A DNA stretch of 64,000 bases, taken from NCBI GenBank assembly GCA_903929755.1, contig CAIYVZ010000022.1:17844-81843 (forward strand), given 5' to 3'. Made by a program: the position numbers and the translations under genes. The DNA is from an uncultured Acidobacteriia bacterium (GTDB lineage Bacteria > Acidobacteriota > Terriglobia > Bryobacterales > Bryobacteraceae). Positions 36,882-46,474 of the stretch are shown piece by piece. Below the pieces are notes generated by a model. That model had not been told where the DNA came from. It saw only the letters and a list, made by a program, of their open reading frames with translations, and searched no databases. Positions within the stretch are counted from its first letter, which is position 1, and each line of letters starts with the position of its first letter.

Positions 36882-38507
36882 CTACGGCAGCGCGAAAGTG
36901 AACACGGCAGATCCGGCTGCCATGGTTACCATTTGCTTGCCGTTCACCATGTAGGTCATGGGGTTTGACGACATGGTGCCGCCCAGATTGATCCGCCACA
37001 ACTCTTTGCCGTTCTCGGCGTCCAGAGCGAAGAAATACGCTTCGCCGTCTTCGCGGGCCGACCGGTTCAGCCACCCGCCGTTGGCGCCGAACAGGATATT
37101 GCTGCCCGTGGTCATCACGCCCGACCAGGGTTTCGTCTGTGTCCTGTGCTCCCACACCAGGGCGCCCGTCTTGGGGTTCAGCGCACGAATCGCGCCGTAA
37201 CCCTGGTCGTCCGACATATCGATATCGGGTACGCTGCCTACGTAGCGATTACCGGGCGTATACTTCGGCTCGCCTTTCAAATACCAGCCCTTGTTCTCCC
37301 AAACCGTGAGATAGAAGAGGCTGGTGAGAGGGCTATAGGAGGGCGAATACCAGTTTGTGGCGCCTTGTACGCCGGGCCAGATCACATTGCCTTCAACGGT
37401 AGGCGCGGTATTCGGCAGCCGCACCGGACGGCCCTTGGCGTCAATTTCCTTGGCCCAAGTCTGCTTGGCGAAGGGTTTTCCCAGCAGGAATTCGCCGGTC
37501 GCGCGGTCCAGCACGTAATAGAACCCGCCGCGGTGCGCCCAATAGATCAGCTTTCGCGGTTTTCCCTGCCAGTCGCCATCCACCAGGACCGGAACTTGTA
37601 CCGCATCCCAGTCGTTCGCATCATGCGGGACAAACTGGTAATGCCATTTCAACTGTCCGGTATCCACGTCGAGCGCAATGGCCGAATCGGTGTACAGGTT
37701 GTCGCCCTCGCGAACATCGGCATTCCAGTCCGGCGAGGGATTTCCAACTCCCCAGATGAGCAGATTCAGTTCCGGATCGAACGAACCCGTTACCCACGTG
37801 GGGCCGCCGCCCTGCTTCCAGGAATTGGCGTGCGGCCCGGAGGTGGGCCACGTCTCATGGCCCTTCTCACCGGGACCGGGCACGGTGTTAAAACGCCACC
37901 GCCGCTTGCCCGTCTTAATGTCGTAAGCGTCCAGGAAGCCACGCACGCCGTACTCTCCGCCCGCCACGCCGGTGATCACCATGTCTTTAACGACGAGCGG
38001 GGCACCTGTTACGGAATAGCCGGTCTTCCGGTCGGCCACTTCCACGTCCCAAAGCACTGCACCGGTTTTCGCATTGAGCGCAACCAGATGCGCATCCACC
38101 GTGCCTAAGAAAACGCGGTCACCCATCACGGCCACGCCGCGATTCACTGCATCACAGCAAACATTGTAGGCGGGCAGGCTTCTCTTGTAATGCCAGTAAG
38201 GCCGCCCCGTTGCCGCGTCCAGCGCGAACACGTTCGAAGGCGGCTCGGTCACGTACATGATCCCGTCCACCACAATCGGCGTCGCTTCAATGCGGTGGCT
38301 GGTGGGCATCTGCTGCACCCAGGCCACTTTCAGGTTAGCCACGTTCTGCCGGTTGATCTGGTCGAGCGAACTGTAACGCCAGCTTTGATACGACCCGGAG
38401 TAGGTCATCCAGTTGTTGGGTTCAGACGGCGCCTTCAGCAGACGCTCATAGGTGACCTGCCCAAACAGGGCCGTGGCTGCCAGGGTTCCAATGACAAGGC
38501 TCTTCAT
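36882..38507 (-). CDS. PQQ-dependent dehydrogenase (soluble quinoprotein)
   Basis: 541 residues with signal peptide (MKSLVIGTLAATALFG) and an eight-bladed propeller built of repeated W-motifs (DAATGRPYWHYK, NAKTGAVLWDVE, NPKTGALVWEHR, DAENGKELWRIN). The adjacent-cysteine disulfide typical of methanol/ethanol dehydrogenases is at C117-C118. The catalytic segment reads PHDANDWDAVQ: the catalytic Asp is present, but the residue two positions on is Val, so the extra Asp of lanthanide (XoxF-type) enzymes is missing. Oxidises an alcohol or sugar in the periplasm, passing electrons to the neighbouring cytochrome c. Confidence 0.88.
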   Translation of the reverse strand: MKSLVIGTLAATALFGQVTYERLLKAPSEPNNWMTYSGSYQSWRYSSLDQINRQNVANLKVAWVQQMPTSHRIEATPIVVDGIMYVTEPPSNVFALDAATGRPYWHYKRSLPAYNVCCDAVNRGVAVMGDRVFLGTVDAHLVALNAKTGAVLWDVEVADRKTGYSVTGAPLVVKDMVITGVAGGEYGVRGFLDAYDIKTGKRRWRFNTVPGPGEKGHETWPTSGPHANSWKQGGGPTWVTGSFDPELNLLIWGVGNPSPDWNADVREGDNLYTDSAIALDVDTGQLKWHYQFVPHDANDWDAVQVPVLVDGDWQGKPRKLIYWAHRGGFYYVLDRATGEFLLGKPFAKQTWAKEIDAKGRPVRLPNTAPTVEGNVIWPGVQGATNWYSPSYSPLTSLFYLTVWENKGWYLKGEPKYTPGNRYVGSVPDIDMSDDQGYGAIRALNPKTGALVWEHRTQTKPWSGVMTTGSNILFGANGGWLNRSAREDGEAYFFALDAENGKELWRINLGGTMSSNPMTYMVNGKQMVTMAAGSAVFTFALP

Positions 38508-39301
38508 TACTTCTTCTCTCCCGATTGTGCGAAGCGAGACCGCTCTAATGACGCTAAGAATGCTACCAGGTCGTCCAACTCAGACGCACCCAGCTTGTCC
38601 TGATATGCAGGCATAATCGAACTCCGATCAATGCCGAAATCGTTGAAGTCCGACCGATTCACCGTCCGCAGGCCCTCGGCGAAATCCAGCATCTGGATTG
38701 CATATGTATCCTGGTTCAGAAGGAACCCGGAGTGGCTCTTGCCATCCTTTGTGATGACCTTCGCGACCCAGTATGCGTTGCTCACGTTCTTACCCGGATC
38801 GGTAATTGACTCCCGCAGATGCGCCGCGGACCGCTGCGAGCCAATAATGGATAGGTCCGGTCCGCGCACGCCGCCTTCGCCTTTCACCAAATGACACCCG
38901 GAACAGCCCTTTGCACGGAACAGTTCCGCTCCGTGCGCCGCGTTGCCCGGCAGTTTCGTCCGGACCGGCGTCGCCGACAGCGACCGAACATAGGCCACAA
39001 TTTGCCAAATCTGCACGCCATTGAAGAACTGGTCCGGCATTGCCGTGCCTTCAATGCCCTGCGAGATGTTTTTATAAAGATCAGCGTCGGTGTTGCCGTG
39101 ATAGAAGACTCCGGTGGTGAGATTCGGCCCCGTGCCGCCCGCTCCGGCCACACCGTGGCAACTGGCACAATGCGAGCGGAAGATCTTTTCGCCCGCCGCT
39201 CGTCCGGCAGGCGTGGCTTGCGAATTTGCCGTCTGCGCAACGGCCAGGCTGGCTCCAGCCAGCATTACCAGCAGTGTTCTGATTCTCAAAGGCACCTCCA
39301 T
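38507..39301 (-). CDS. Dihaem cytochrome c, partner of the PQQ dehydrogenase
   Basis: 264 residues. A signal peptide is followed by two class I haem domains: CASCH at residues 45-49 and CSGCH at 133-137, each with a downstream Met candidate (TAMPDQ; SSIMPAY). The second half (ITKDGKSHSGFLLNQDTYAIQML) resembles c-type domains of Planctomycete/Solibacter dehydrogenases. Its stop and the PQQ-dehydrogenase start overlap as TAATG, so the two are made together and the cytochrome likely accepts its electrons. Confidence 0.9.
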   Translation of the reverse strand: MEVPLRIRTLLVMLAGASLAVAQTANSQATPAGRAAGEKIFRSHCASCHGVAGAGGTGPNLTTGVFYHGNTDADLYKNISQGIEGTAMPDQFFNGVQIWQIVAYVRSLSATPVRTKLPGNAAHGAELFRAKGCSGCHLVKGEGGVRGPDLSIIGSQRSAAHLRESITDPGKNVSNAYWVAKVITKDGKSHSGFLLNQDTYAIQMLDFAEGLRTVNRSDFNDFGIDRSSIMPAYQDKLGASELDDLVAFLASLERSRFAQSGEKK

Positions 39302-39375
39302 CGGGCACTGTGCAGTATATAACGAAGGTGTGCAACCGGGCGGAACTTTTTACGCCGTCGCGGTATTAGTTATAT

Positions 39376-41736
39376 ATGCGCTCTTTGGGGTTGATCATTA
39401 CGTGTGCCTTGGCAGGTTTTGTGCCGATGGCAACGCCTCAGTCGCTGACTGCACCCGTCATCTACCCCCGTGGTGTGACCGACGCGGTCCGTCAGGATCC
39501 CGCCCCCGCCACCGTGGCGCGCGGCGCCGTGCTGCAGCTTTCCGGCTTCAATCTGGGCCCGGATCCGGTCCTCCGCGCCACCGATAGTCCACTCCCCACT
39601 ACATTGGGCGACCCTGCCGTGCAGGTTTTGATTAACGGGGACCCGGTTGGCCTCTACTCGATTTCAGCCGGTACCATTCTGGCGCAGGTTCCGGAGACCG
39701 CGATACTGGGAGTGGCGACGGTTGCGGTTTCCGTCGGCGGCGTGAAGAGTGAAGCCCGCACCTTTACGGTCGCCGCGCTTCAGCCGGGTATCGTGACCGC
39801 TGACGGGTCTGGCTTTGGCTCGGCGAAGGGTGATTTCTCAAAGTCCCCGGTGGTTGTAATTGGCACCGGTTTTGGGGTGGCGAATCCGCGCCCGGGAACA
39901 GTGACCGCTTACGTCGGTGGTGCTCCGGCCAAGGTCACCACGCAGGTGTCGAAGGCTATTCCAGGCCAGTTCACCACGCAGATTGAAGTTCCGGGCTCGG
40001 CACGGCCCGGTGATCTGCTGAATATGAAGGTCAACGCGCGTCCCGCGAACCTGGTCACGCTCCAGCCCCTCGCCACGCCTTCGGTTCAGTACCTGCCGCT
40101 GCCGGACGGTTCGCCCGACCTTGTGGGGCTTTCGAATCCGGATGTGGACGGTCTCTATGTCCTGGCCACTGCCGCGAAGGATTCTAAAGGTTGTTTTCCG
40201 GCGTTCGCTTTCAACTTCACCTCGTTGAAAGCCTCCACCGGTAACCCCTGTCTGGTCGCTGCGGCCAATAATGCGACCTCCCCGTTTGTCGCGGCGACGG
40301 GAACCGAATTTGTCGGCGCTTTGGTGGGCCCTTCCGTCGGTGTGGCGCCCGCGGGAATCGCTACGCAAGTGCTGCTTGTCCAGCCGGGTAAGGAAGATCA
40401 TGTGGTGGACCTCACGGGGGCCGCCTCGAATTTGGGCGCCGCCGCCAGCGGAGTTTTCACAGCTGCCATTCCTGCCGCGACGACTGGTGGGACAGCGACT
40501 ATCGACACGATTACGGCTGCTACTGGCGCGGTAAAGAACGGCGCCCCGGTCACCGGTGCCGGTGGTGGCGGAAATGGCGGCGGTCAGGTTGCCGCGATTA
40601 GTGTAGATGGCCTGTCAAAGCTGCTCACCAGCAGGATTACCCTCCCAGGCGGTGTTGGAGCTGTGGTTGTAGGGGATTCCGCTACCGCCCCGACTCAGTT
40701 CGAATTCGCCATCCTGAAGGCAAATGGCGACAAAGTTTCGGCGACGGCCTTCCCGTCCGGCTTCGTTCCGCTGCTTGCTCCCGCTGCCACGCAGCAGGTG
40801 GCGCCTGGCGGCGGAACTCCCGCCGCGCCCGCCGCTGCAATCCCAACTGGCATGGCGTTTTATCTGCCGTCTCAGAAGCAGGTCTATGTGGCGGCGAAGA
40901 AGCCAGATGATTCCGCCCATGCTCTGATCGCGTTTCCCCTGGATGGCTCCGACGCCACAGTGCAAGCCCTGCCCTCAGGCTGGTTCCTCGCCTCTTGCAG
41001 CAATACATTTCGAACCTACAACATTGTCCTGACCGGAGCCCTTGCTCTCTTCGGCTCCAATTCTGCCGAAAATACCTTCAAGTCATCGTGCCCGGCCTCT
41101 GGCTTCGTCACCATAGAGACCGACTCCGCGGTAATCAACGCCGTTGCGGCCGGGCAGAACGTGGACATGGTTTACGGTAATTCGGTTGGCAGCGTCAACG
41201 ATTTCATCTACGCGACCAACCTCTCTGCCACCACGCGGACATCCTCCACCGTTTATGTCTTCGACGGGGCCAACCGCTCTGCCTCGAGGCTGGATCTCCC
41301 TTCCGGAGTGAGCGCCATCCAGAACCCAACCGCGATACCCGCTCTCAGCGCCTTGATTGCGACGGCGCAGAAGCGTGCGGCAGGTGACGATGGTTTTGTA
41401 GTTTTCGATCTGGAAGCCGGGACGTCGCGTCACCTCGCCCTCCCCGACGGGTTCGGCTCCATCGCGCTGGCAGGTTTCTTTCCTGCTACCCACAAAGTGG
41501 TGGCCAGGGGCATCTCGACGGACCGGAAAACTTCCAACCTGATCGTCTACGATCTGGAAGGTAAAGACGCCAGCGTTGTCCCGAATCCAGATGGCGTCGC
41601 CTCATTAGGCAGCCGTCCCGGAACTCCCGTTACGGCTCGGCAACTGGTTACCAGCACGAACGCCAATACGGTCTCTGCTATTGGCTATAACGCGGACGGC
41701 AAACAGGTCGGCGTGGTGTCGGTTCGAATCCCTTAG
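39376..41736 (+). CDS. Large exported protein with TIGR03437/IPT-like domains
   Basis: 786 residues with a signal peptide (about 1-22). From residue ~25: APATVARGAVLQLSGFNLGP, PLPTTLGDPAVQVLINGDPVGLYSIS, and LAQVPETAILGVATVAVSVGG. This is the pattern of the Solibacter TIGR03437 domain, a TIG/IPT-like beta sandwich usually found at the C-terminus but here N-terminal. A second Ig-like copy follows (VVVIGTGFGVANPRPGTVTAYVGG). The rest is Ala/Gly/Pro-rich with beta-propeller-like stretches and a glycine hinge near 395. Presumably surface or outer-membrane associated. Function unknown. Confidence 0.75.
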   Translation: MRSLGLIITCALAGFVPMATPQSLTAPVIYPRGVTDAVRQDPAPATVARGAVLQLSGFNLGPDPVLRATDSPLPTTLGDPAVQVLINGDPVGLYSISAGTILAQVPETAILGVATVAVSVGGVKSEARTFTVAALQPGIVTADGSGFGSAKGDFSKSPVVVIGTGFGVANPRPGTVTAYVGGAPAKVTTQVSKAIPGQFTTQIEVPGSARPGDLLNMKVNARPANLVTLQPLATPSVQYLPLPDGSPDLVGLSNPDVDGLYVLATAAKDSKGCFPAFAFNFTSLKASTGNPCLVAAANNATSPFVAATGTEFVGALVGPSVGVAPAGIATQVLLVQPGKEDHVVDLTGAASNLGAAASGVFTAAIPAATTGGTATIDTITAATGAVKNGAPVTGAGGGGNGGGQVAAISVDGLSKLLTSRITLPGGVGAVVVGDSATAPTQFEFAILKANGDKVSATAFPSGFVPLLAPAATQQVAPGGGTPAAPAAAIPTGMAFYLPSQKQVYVAAKKPDDSAHALIAFPLDGSDATVQALPSGWFLASCSNTFRTYNIVLTGALALFGSNSAENTFKSSCPASGFVTIETDSAVINAVAAGQNVDMVYGNSVGSVNDFIYATNLSATTRTSSTVYVFDGANRSASRLDLPSGVSAIQNPTAIPALSALIATAQKRAAGDDGFVVFDLEAGTSRHLALPDGFGSIALAGFFPATHKVVARGISTDRKTSNLIVYDLEGKDASVVPNPDGVASLGSRPGTPVTARQLVTSTNANTVSAIGYNADGKQVGVVSVRIP

Positions 41737-41802
41737 GCCGCGTTCATTTCATCAAGAACCTGTCCACCCGGCTCCCTCGCGGCGAGCGGCACAATGGCAC
41801 GG

Positions 41803-42495
41803 TTATTTCCTCAGGGTGGCTCGGTCCTGTTCCAGTGCGGCTTTGGCCGCTTCCGGTTTTCCGGCTTTCGTCAGGGCCTCGGCGCGGGCCTTTTTCGGCG
41901 CCATGTCGGAAGGCCGCAGCTTGGAGGCCTTCAGGTACGCGAGTGCGGCGTCATCAAACTTGCCCGCTTCAAACGCCGCTCGGCCATACAGCATCGCTGC
42001 CGGATAGATCTCGGACGGGATGCGGGTGAGCACTCGTTCCCGCTCCCGAAGTGCTTTGCCGAGCGGTTCCACTGCGTCCGAAGCCTTCTTCGAATACAGC
42101 AGCGCGACGCCTTTTGACCAGTAGTCGTCGACCTTTTCAAGCAAGGTTGCCGCGTTGTTCAGCGCCACCTCATCTCGGGCCGGGGGGCCGGGTGCGAGAA
42201 GGTGCCGTACCAGGAAAGCAGTTACGGCTTTTGGAATCAGCAGTGCCTTTTCGTCGTCCGCCGGGATGACCAGGACGTTCACCGCGCCCGGACCTTCCAG
42301 GTCCTTCGCCCTCCCATCGTACGGCCAGACCAGCGTGTAAGGAACTTTTGATTTCCCGCCGACCTTCAGTTCCATCCAGCCATCGGCATCGGGTGCGCCG
42401 GTTTCGATTGTGACACCGGAAGGTTTCTTGCCGCGGGCGTCCGTAATATCGAACTGTGGTCCCGCGGCCAGCAGGAAGAGCAGTGGCCAGATCAT
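41803..42495 (-). CDS. Exported tetratricopeptide-repeat protein
   Basis: 230 residues with a short signal peptide (MIWPLLFLLAAGP). The first half is a small beta-rich domain (VTIETGAPDADGWMELKVGG). The second half has helical repeats of TPR type, e.g. DYWSKGVALLYSKKASDAVEPLGKALRE and YPAAMLYGRAAFEAGKFDDAALAYLKASKL. Its ATG overlaps the stop of the ABC permease gene (ATGA), so it may assist that transporter at the envelope. Specific role unknown. Confidence 0.72.
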   Translation of the reverse strand: MIWPLLFLLAAGPQFDITDARGKKPSGVTIETGAPDADGWMELKVGGKSKVPYTLVWPYDGRAKDLEGPGAVNVLVIPADDEKALLIPKAVTAFLVRHLLAPGPPARDEVALNNAATLLEKVDDYWSKGVALLYSKKASDAVEPLGKALRERERVLTRIPSEIYPAAMLYGRAAFEAGKFDDAALAYLKASKLRPSDMAPKKARAEALTKAGKPEAAKAALEQDRATLRK

Positions 42496-45053
42496 TCGTC
42501 TCTCAAAATTTCCAGCGGTTTCTGGCCCAGCGTGCGGTAACTGGCGGCCCAGCCGGTGCCGATTGCCAGCAGCGCTGTTCCGCCCACGGAAACCGCCATC
42601 GGCATCCAGTCAGCTGAGCCCTCAGCCCGCAGCAGTTTATTCAGGACCAGCCAGGCAAATCCGCCCGCCAGAATCCCGCCCATCAGCCCTGCGACTGTAC
42701 CAATTACCAGAAACTCTACTGAGAAGATACGTGCGATCCTCGCCCGGGTGGCACCCAGCGTCTTGAGGATGATCACCTCACGGATGCGCCGGAACCGGGT
42801 GCCAGCCACGCTGGAGGCCAGAATCACAGCCCCGGCCAGGATGGAGAAGAATGAGATGAAACGGACCACAACCGAGATCTGGTCCACGATCCCCTGAATC
42901 GTGTCGAGAACCTCGGCCATGTTGACGACTGTGACCGTGGGGAACTGTTCATAGAGCGCCTTCTGCAGGGCTGGTACTGCGGCAACTTTCGCCCGGACAC
43001 CGCCGTAGTAAATGGCGGGCAAGCCATCCAGAGCACCCGGCGTGAAGAAGAATTCAACTCTGGCCGTGAGTCGCACGGACTCGCTCTTATGCAGGGCCAC
43101 TACGCGGGACGTGATGGTCCGCAGCGGGGTGTTCCAGACGATGACCGAGCCCACTTTGATATTCAGGACTTTGCCGACCGATTCCGAGACGGAGATGAGG
43201 GGTTCGGTGGGGTGCGTACCGGCTGGCCACCATTCGCCTGCCAGCACGGCAGTGAACCGTGGCTTTTCGGGTGCCGTGGAAACGGTTACGGTGCGGGAGA
43301 AGCGTCGTGCCATGCCCTGCAGCTTTTCCCGCTGTAATACGACTCCGTCAATGGACTGGATCTGCGCGGACACGGCTGCCAGCATTTCCGGCGTGCCTTC
43401 AATGCCGGTTTGCTTCGTCAGCATGCTGTAGACATCATCCTTATTGGCTGCCGTAATGTCGAGGAGGTAGACGTTCGGCATCCCCGGCGGGGCAGTTTGC
43501 ACGATATCTTTCAGCAGGCCGCGCTGCACGATCCAAACCGTGACGGTAAACATGACGCCGACGCCGAGCGCCATTACTGCGGCGCCCGCATGGTTGCCCG
43601 GGCGGTAAAGATTCGCAATACCCTGGCGAATAACCGGACCGGCGGCGCGTGGAAGGTTGCGGCTGACAAGGCGCAGACCCCGCAGCAGCAGCCAGGCGAC
43701 TCCGGCAAGGGCGAGCATGGCAACTGCAATGCCAAAGGCAAAGTAACGACCGGTTTGCGCGTTGTCACTGAGCCAGGCTGCCAACAGGCCGACGAACACC
43801 AGGATCAGAACGGCGGCAATGCCGGGAGCTGTCGCCTTCTGGAGTCGCTGTTTGATCGTGAGCGCCGGGCCTGCCATTTCGCGGCGGAAAATGACGGCGG
43901 GCCTGATATCGCGAATGCCGACCAGGGGCGGAATAGTGAACAGCAGTACGGTGAGAACGCCGACCATCAGCCCCTGAAGCGCGGACAGGGGATCAAAGCG
44001 CGGCACCGAAGTCAGATGGAAGTATTTCTCCAGGAAGACCGGGAAAACCAACTGGACCAGGCTGCCGACTGCAATGCCGATGGCGCTCCCCGCCAGCCCC
44101 AGGCCCAGCGTTTGTATGATGTAGATCCGCAGAATCTGTGACGACTTGGCCCCCAGGCACTTCATCACCGCGATGGAGTCCATTTTTTGCTGGAGGTGCG
44201 CCTGGATCGCGGTCGCTACCCCAAGGGCTCCGATTACGAGGGCTACCAGGCTGACCAGTGAGAGAAACGTTGTCGATTGCCGTAGTCCCTGCTCAATCAG
44301 AGGGTGGGCTTCGCTGTAATCGGCGATCATGGCCTCTTTGAAGACGCCCTTTAATTCGTTGCGGACCTGGAGGATCGGGATGGTGGCGGGGACTTTGAAA
44401 AGGAAGCGCTCCGCGGCTCTGCTACCAGGCACGATGAGGCCGGTTCGCTCCAGCCCGGCGCGGGAGATCATCACGCGCGGCCCCACGTTCAGGCTTCCGG
44501 TCATGCGGTCCGGTTCGTTGGTAATCTCGGCGGCGATCCGGAACGGCTGGCCACCGATCCGCACGGTATCGCCAAGTTTCGCGTTCATGCGGAGCAGAAC
44601 ACCATCGGCGACGACCACGGCATCGGGCTGGAGGGCGGTCTTCAGCGTTTGAGGCGGATTCAGTCTCACTTCGCCGTAGAACGGGTAAACCTCTGGATCT
44701 ACGGCCTTTACCGAGATCAACATGGGAATGCTCTCGCCCGTTGGGGCGGCCATCGTCAGGGTTTCGGTGATCTGTGTCCGTCGAATGCCACGGCCAGCCA
44801 GGCGGTCCATGGTCTGTGTCTGGGGCGGGGAAGGGAGCTGGAAAGTCCGGACGGTCAGGTCGGCGGCCATGAAACCGCGAGCGTCGCGGGTGAGGAGGGT
44901 GTGGAAGGCGCGGGAGAAGCCGCGGACACCTGTGAGCGCTCCAACACCGGCGGCCACTGCGAGGATCACAAAGATGAATCTTCCCGAAGACGCGCGGGTT
45001 TCGCGCCAGGCGATGCGCGCTGCGGTCTTTGTGGGGCTTGGTTTTCGGGTCAT
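42492..45053 (-). CDS. ABC transporter permease, YbbP/FtsX type
   Basis: 853 residues of the large FtsX-like permease group with about ten membrane helices. One N-terminal helix (IFVILAVAAGVGALTGVRG), a periplasmic MacB-like domain, then groups near residues 265-290, 320-350 and 370-410, and a C-terminal FtsX domain (ISFFSILAGAVILASSVAGTRFRRIREVIILKTLGATRARIARI). With the YbbA-like ATPase and the divergent TesA-like esterase it reproduces the conserved ybbA-ybbP-tesA locus. It probably moves or extracts lipoprotein or lipid substrates. Confidence 0.9.
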   Translation of the reverse strand: MTRKPSPTKTAARIAWRETRASSGRFIFVILAVAAGVGALTGVRGFSRAFHTLLTRDARGFMAADLTVRTFQLPSPPQTQTMDRLAGRGIRRTQITETLTMAAPTGESIPMLISVKAVDPEVYPFYGEVRLNPPQTLKTALQPDAVVVADGVLLRMNAKLGDTVRIGGQPFRIAAEITNEPDRMTGSLNVGPRVMISRAGLERTGLIVPGSRAAERFLFKVPATIPILQVRNELKGVFKEAMIADYSEAHPLIEQGLRQSTTFLSLVSLVALVIGALGVATAIQAHLQQKMDSIAVMKCLGAKSSQILRIYIIQTLGLGLAGSAIGIAVGSLVQLVFPVFLEKYFHLTSVPRFDPLSALQGLMVGVLTVLLFTIPPLVGIRDIRPAVIFRREMAGPALTIKQRLQKATAPGIAAVLILVFVGLLAAWLSDNAQTGRYFAFGIAVAMLALAGVAWLLLRGLRLVSRNLPRAAGPVIRQGIANLYRPGNHAGAAVMALGVGVMFTVTVWIVQRGLLKDIVQTAPPGMPNVYLLDITAANKDDVYSMLTKQTGIEGTPEMLAAVSAQIQSIDGVVLQREKLQGMARRFSRTVTVSTAPEKPRFTAVLAGEWWPAGTHPTEPLISVSESVGKVLNIKVGSVIVWNTPLRTITSRVVALHKSESVRLTARVEFFFTPGALDGLPAIYYGGVRAKVAAVPALQKALYEQFPTVTVVNMAEVLDTIQGIVDQISVVVRFISFFSILAGAVILASSVAGTRFRRIREVIILKTLGATRARIARIFSVEFLVIGTVAGLMGGILAGGFAWLVLNKLLRAEGSADWMPMAVSVGGTALLAIGTGWAASYRTLGQKPLEILRDE

Positions 45054-45742
45054 GCAGCCTTCATGACGTCAGAAGCGATCATGCCGTCCCGGAGCGTGAT
45101 CACCCGGTCGGCATGCCCCGCCAGAGCAGGGTCGTGGGTCACCATGACGAGTGTTGCGCCCTCCATCCGGTTCAGTTCGAGGAGCAGTTCCAAAACCTGT
45201 TGGCCTGTACGGCCATCCAGATTGCCTGTGGGTTCATCCGCCAGCAGGATGGGTGGCTTGGTGATGAAGGCTCGGGCCAGGGCCACGCGCTGCTGTTCCC
45301 CGCCTGAAAGCTGGACGGGATAGTGGTCCATGCGGTCGCCCAGGCCTACGCGGGTCAGTAGTTCGCGGGCGCGCCCTTCTGTCTCGGGGCCTGTCCCTGC
45401 CAACTCGGCAGGCAACAGCACATTTTCTTCCGCGGTAAGTGTCGGAATAAGTTGGAAAGACTGAAATACGAACCCAATTTTCCGGCCCCGAACTTCCGCC
45501 ATTTGGTCTTCAGTCAGGCCGGTGATGTCCACGCCATCCAGCAGAATCTGGCCGGAAGTTGCGTTGTCGAGACCAGCCAAGAGCCCCAGCAAGGTGCTCT
45601 TGCCGCTGCCGGAAGGGCCCATGATGGCGGCGAACTGCCCTTTGGGGATAGCGATATTCACCCCCCGCAGGATCTCCACGGCGTGAGTGGGGGTGGCGAT
45701 GGTGCGGGTCAATTGAATGACTTCGATGATCGGGCGCGAAAT
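45050..45742 (-). CDS. ABC transporter ATP-binding protein, YbbA-like (unusual start)
   Basis: About 230 residues. Walker A GPSGSGKST, Q-loop VFQSFQLIP, signature LSGGEQQRVALARAF, Walker B ILLADEPTGNLD and the H-loop VTHD are complete. The first ATG/GTG/TTG-type codon in frame (TTG 45712) would remove the conserved first strand (IIEVIQLTR). Upstream, an in-frame TAG is followed by AGGAG and, seven bases later, ATT at 45742, giving ISRPIIEVIQLT. I therefore place the start at ATT, tentatively. Its stop overlaps the permease start (ATGA). Confidence 0.85.
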   Translation of the reverse strand: MSRPIIEVIQLTRTIATPTHAVEILRGVNIAIPKGQFAAIMGPSGSGKSTLLGLLAGLDNATSGQILLDGVDITGLTEDQMAEVRGRKIGFVFQSFQLIPTLTAEENVLLPAELAGTGPETEGRARELLTRVGLGDRMDHYPVQLSGGEQQRVALARAFITKPPILLADEPTGNLDGRTGQQVLELLLELNRMEGATLVMVTHDPALAGHADRVITLRDGMIASDVMKAA

Positions 45743-45772
45743 GGGCGGGCTCCTCTAATACGTGGGTCTGTC

Positions 45773-46474
45773 ATGATTATGGCAGTGTCCCAAAGTCTGT
45801 CCTTATCCAGGTTGATGCTTACTGCCCTTGCGGCGGTGTCTTTCGTTGGTTGCGGCAGCCGGAACGAGGCTCCAAAGCCGGCTCCGGTAGCGGTTCAGGC
45901 TCCCGCGCCGTTGTCGATTATCGACAATCGCCCCGTCATCGTCTGCTTTGGAGACAGCCTGTCCGCAGGGTTCGGGCTGGAGCCAGGTAAGAGCTATCCC
46001 GATGTTTTACAACAGCTTATCGACGCTTCAGGGTTTAAGTATCACGTTGTTAATCTTGGGGTTAGTGGCGATACTACAACTGACGGAGTGGAGCGCCTGC
46101 CAAGCGTATTAGCGGCAAGACCGGCGATTGTGGTCCTCGAATTTGGCGGGAACGATGGCCTGCGCGGGCTTCCGGTTACTTCCTCAGAAAAGAATCTGCG
46201 AACCATGGTGGAAGCTCTAAACAAGACTGGTGCACGGGTGGTGCTGGCGGGTATGAGTCTGCCTCGCAACTACGGCCCCGAGTACATAAAGTCCTTCGAG
46301 AAGATGTTCGTCGATGTGGGGGCTCGCTACAATTTGGTGCGGATTCCCTTCCTGCTGGAGGGGGTGGGTGGAAATCCGGCCCTGACGCAACCGGACGGGA
46401 TCCATCCTACTGCTGAGGGAACCCGTATCGTGGCAGGCACTGTGCTCAAGTACGTTCAAGTGCTGCTTAAGTAA
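45773..46474 (+). CDS. SGNH-hydrolase lipoprotein, TesA/arylesterase-like
   Basis: 233 residues. A hydrophobic N-terminus ending SFVGCGS gives a possible lipoprotein Cys at about residue 27. The SGNH blocks are clear: ICFGDSLSAGFGLEPGKSYP (nucleophile Ser), NLGVSGDTTTDGVERLP (Gly), VVLEFGGNDGLRG (Asn) and QPDGIHPTAEG (Asp/His). Hydrolyses acyl esters or thioesters at the envelope. Divergent from ybbA with 30 bases between start codons. A strong hairpin overlaps its stop. Confidence 0.9.
   Translation: MIMAVSQSLSLSRLMLTALAAVSFVGCGSRNEAPKPAPVAVQAPAPLSIIDNRPVIVCFGDSLSAGFGLEPGKSYPDVLQQLIDASGFKYHVVNLGVSGDTTTDGVERLPSVLAARPAIVVLEFGGNDGLRGLPVTSSEKNLRTMVEALNKTGARVVLAGMSLPRNYGPEYIKSFEKMFVDVGARYNLVRIPFLLEGVGGNPALTQPDGIHPTAEGTRIVAGTVLKYVQVLLK

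Noticed and set aside
36838..37155. 106-codon N-terminal extension of the M16 protease frame
   Set aside because: It covers the 3' end of the PQQ dehydrogenase gene in another frame, while a signal peptide starts right at ATG 36837.
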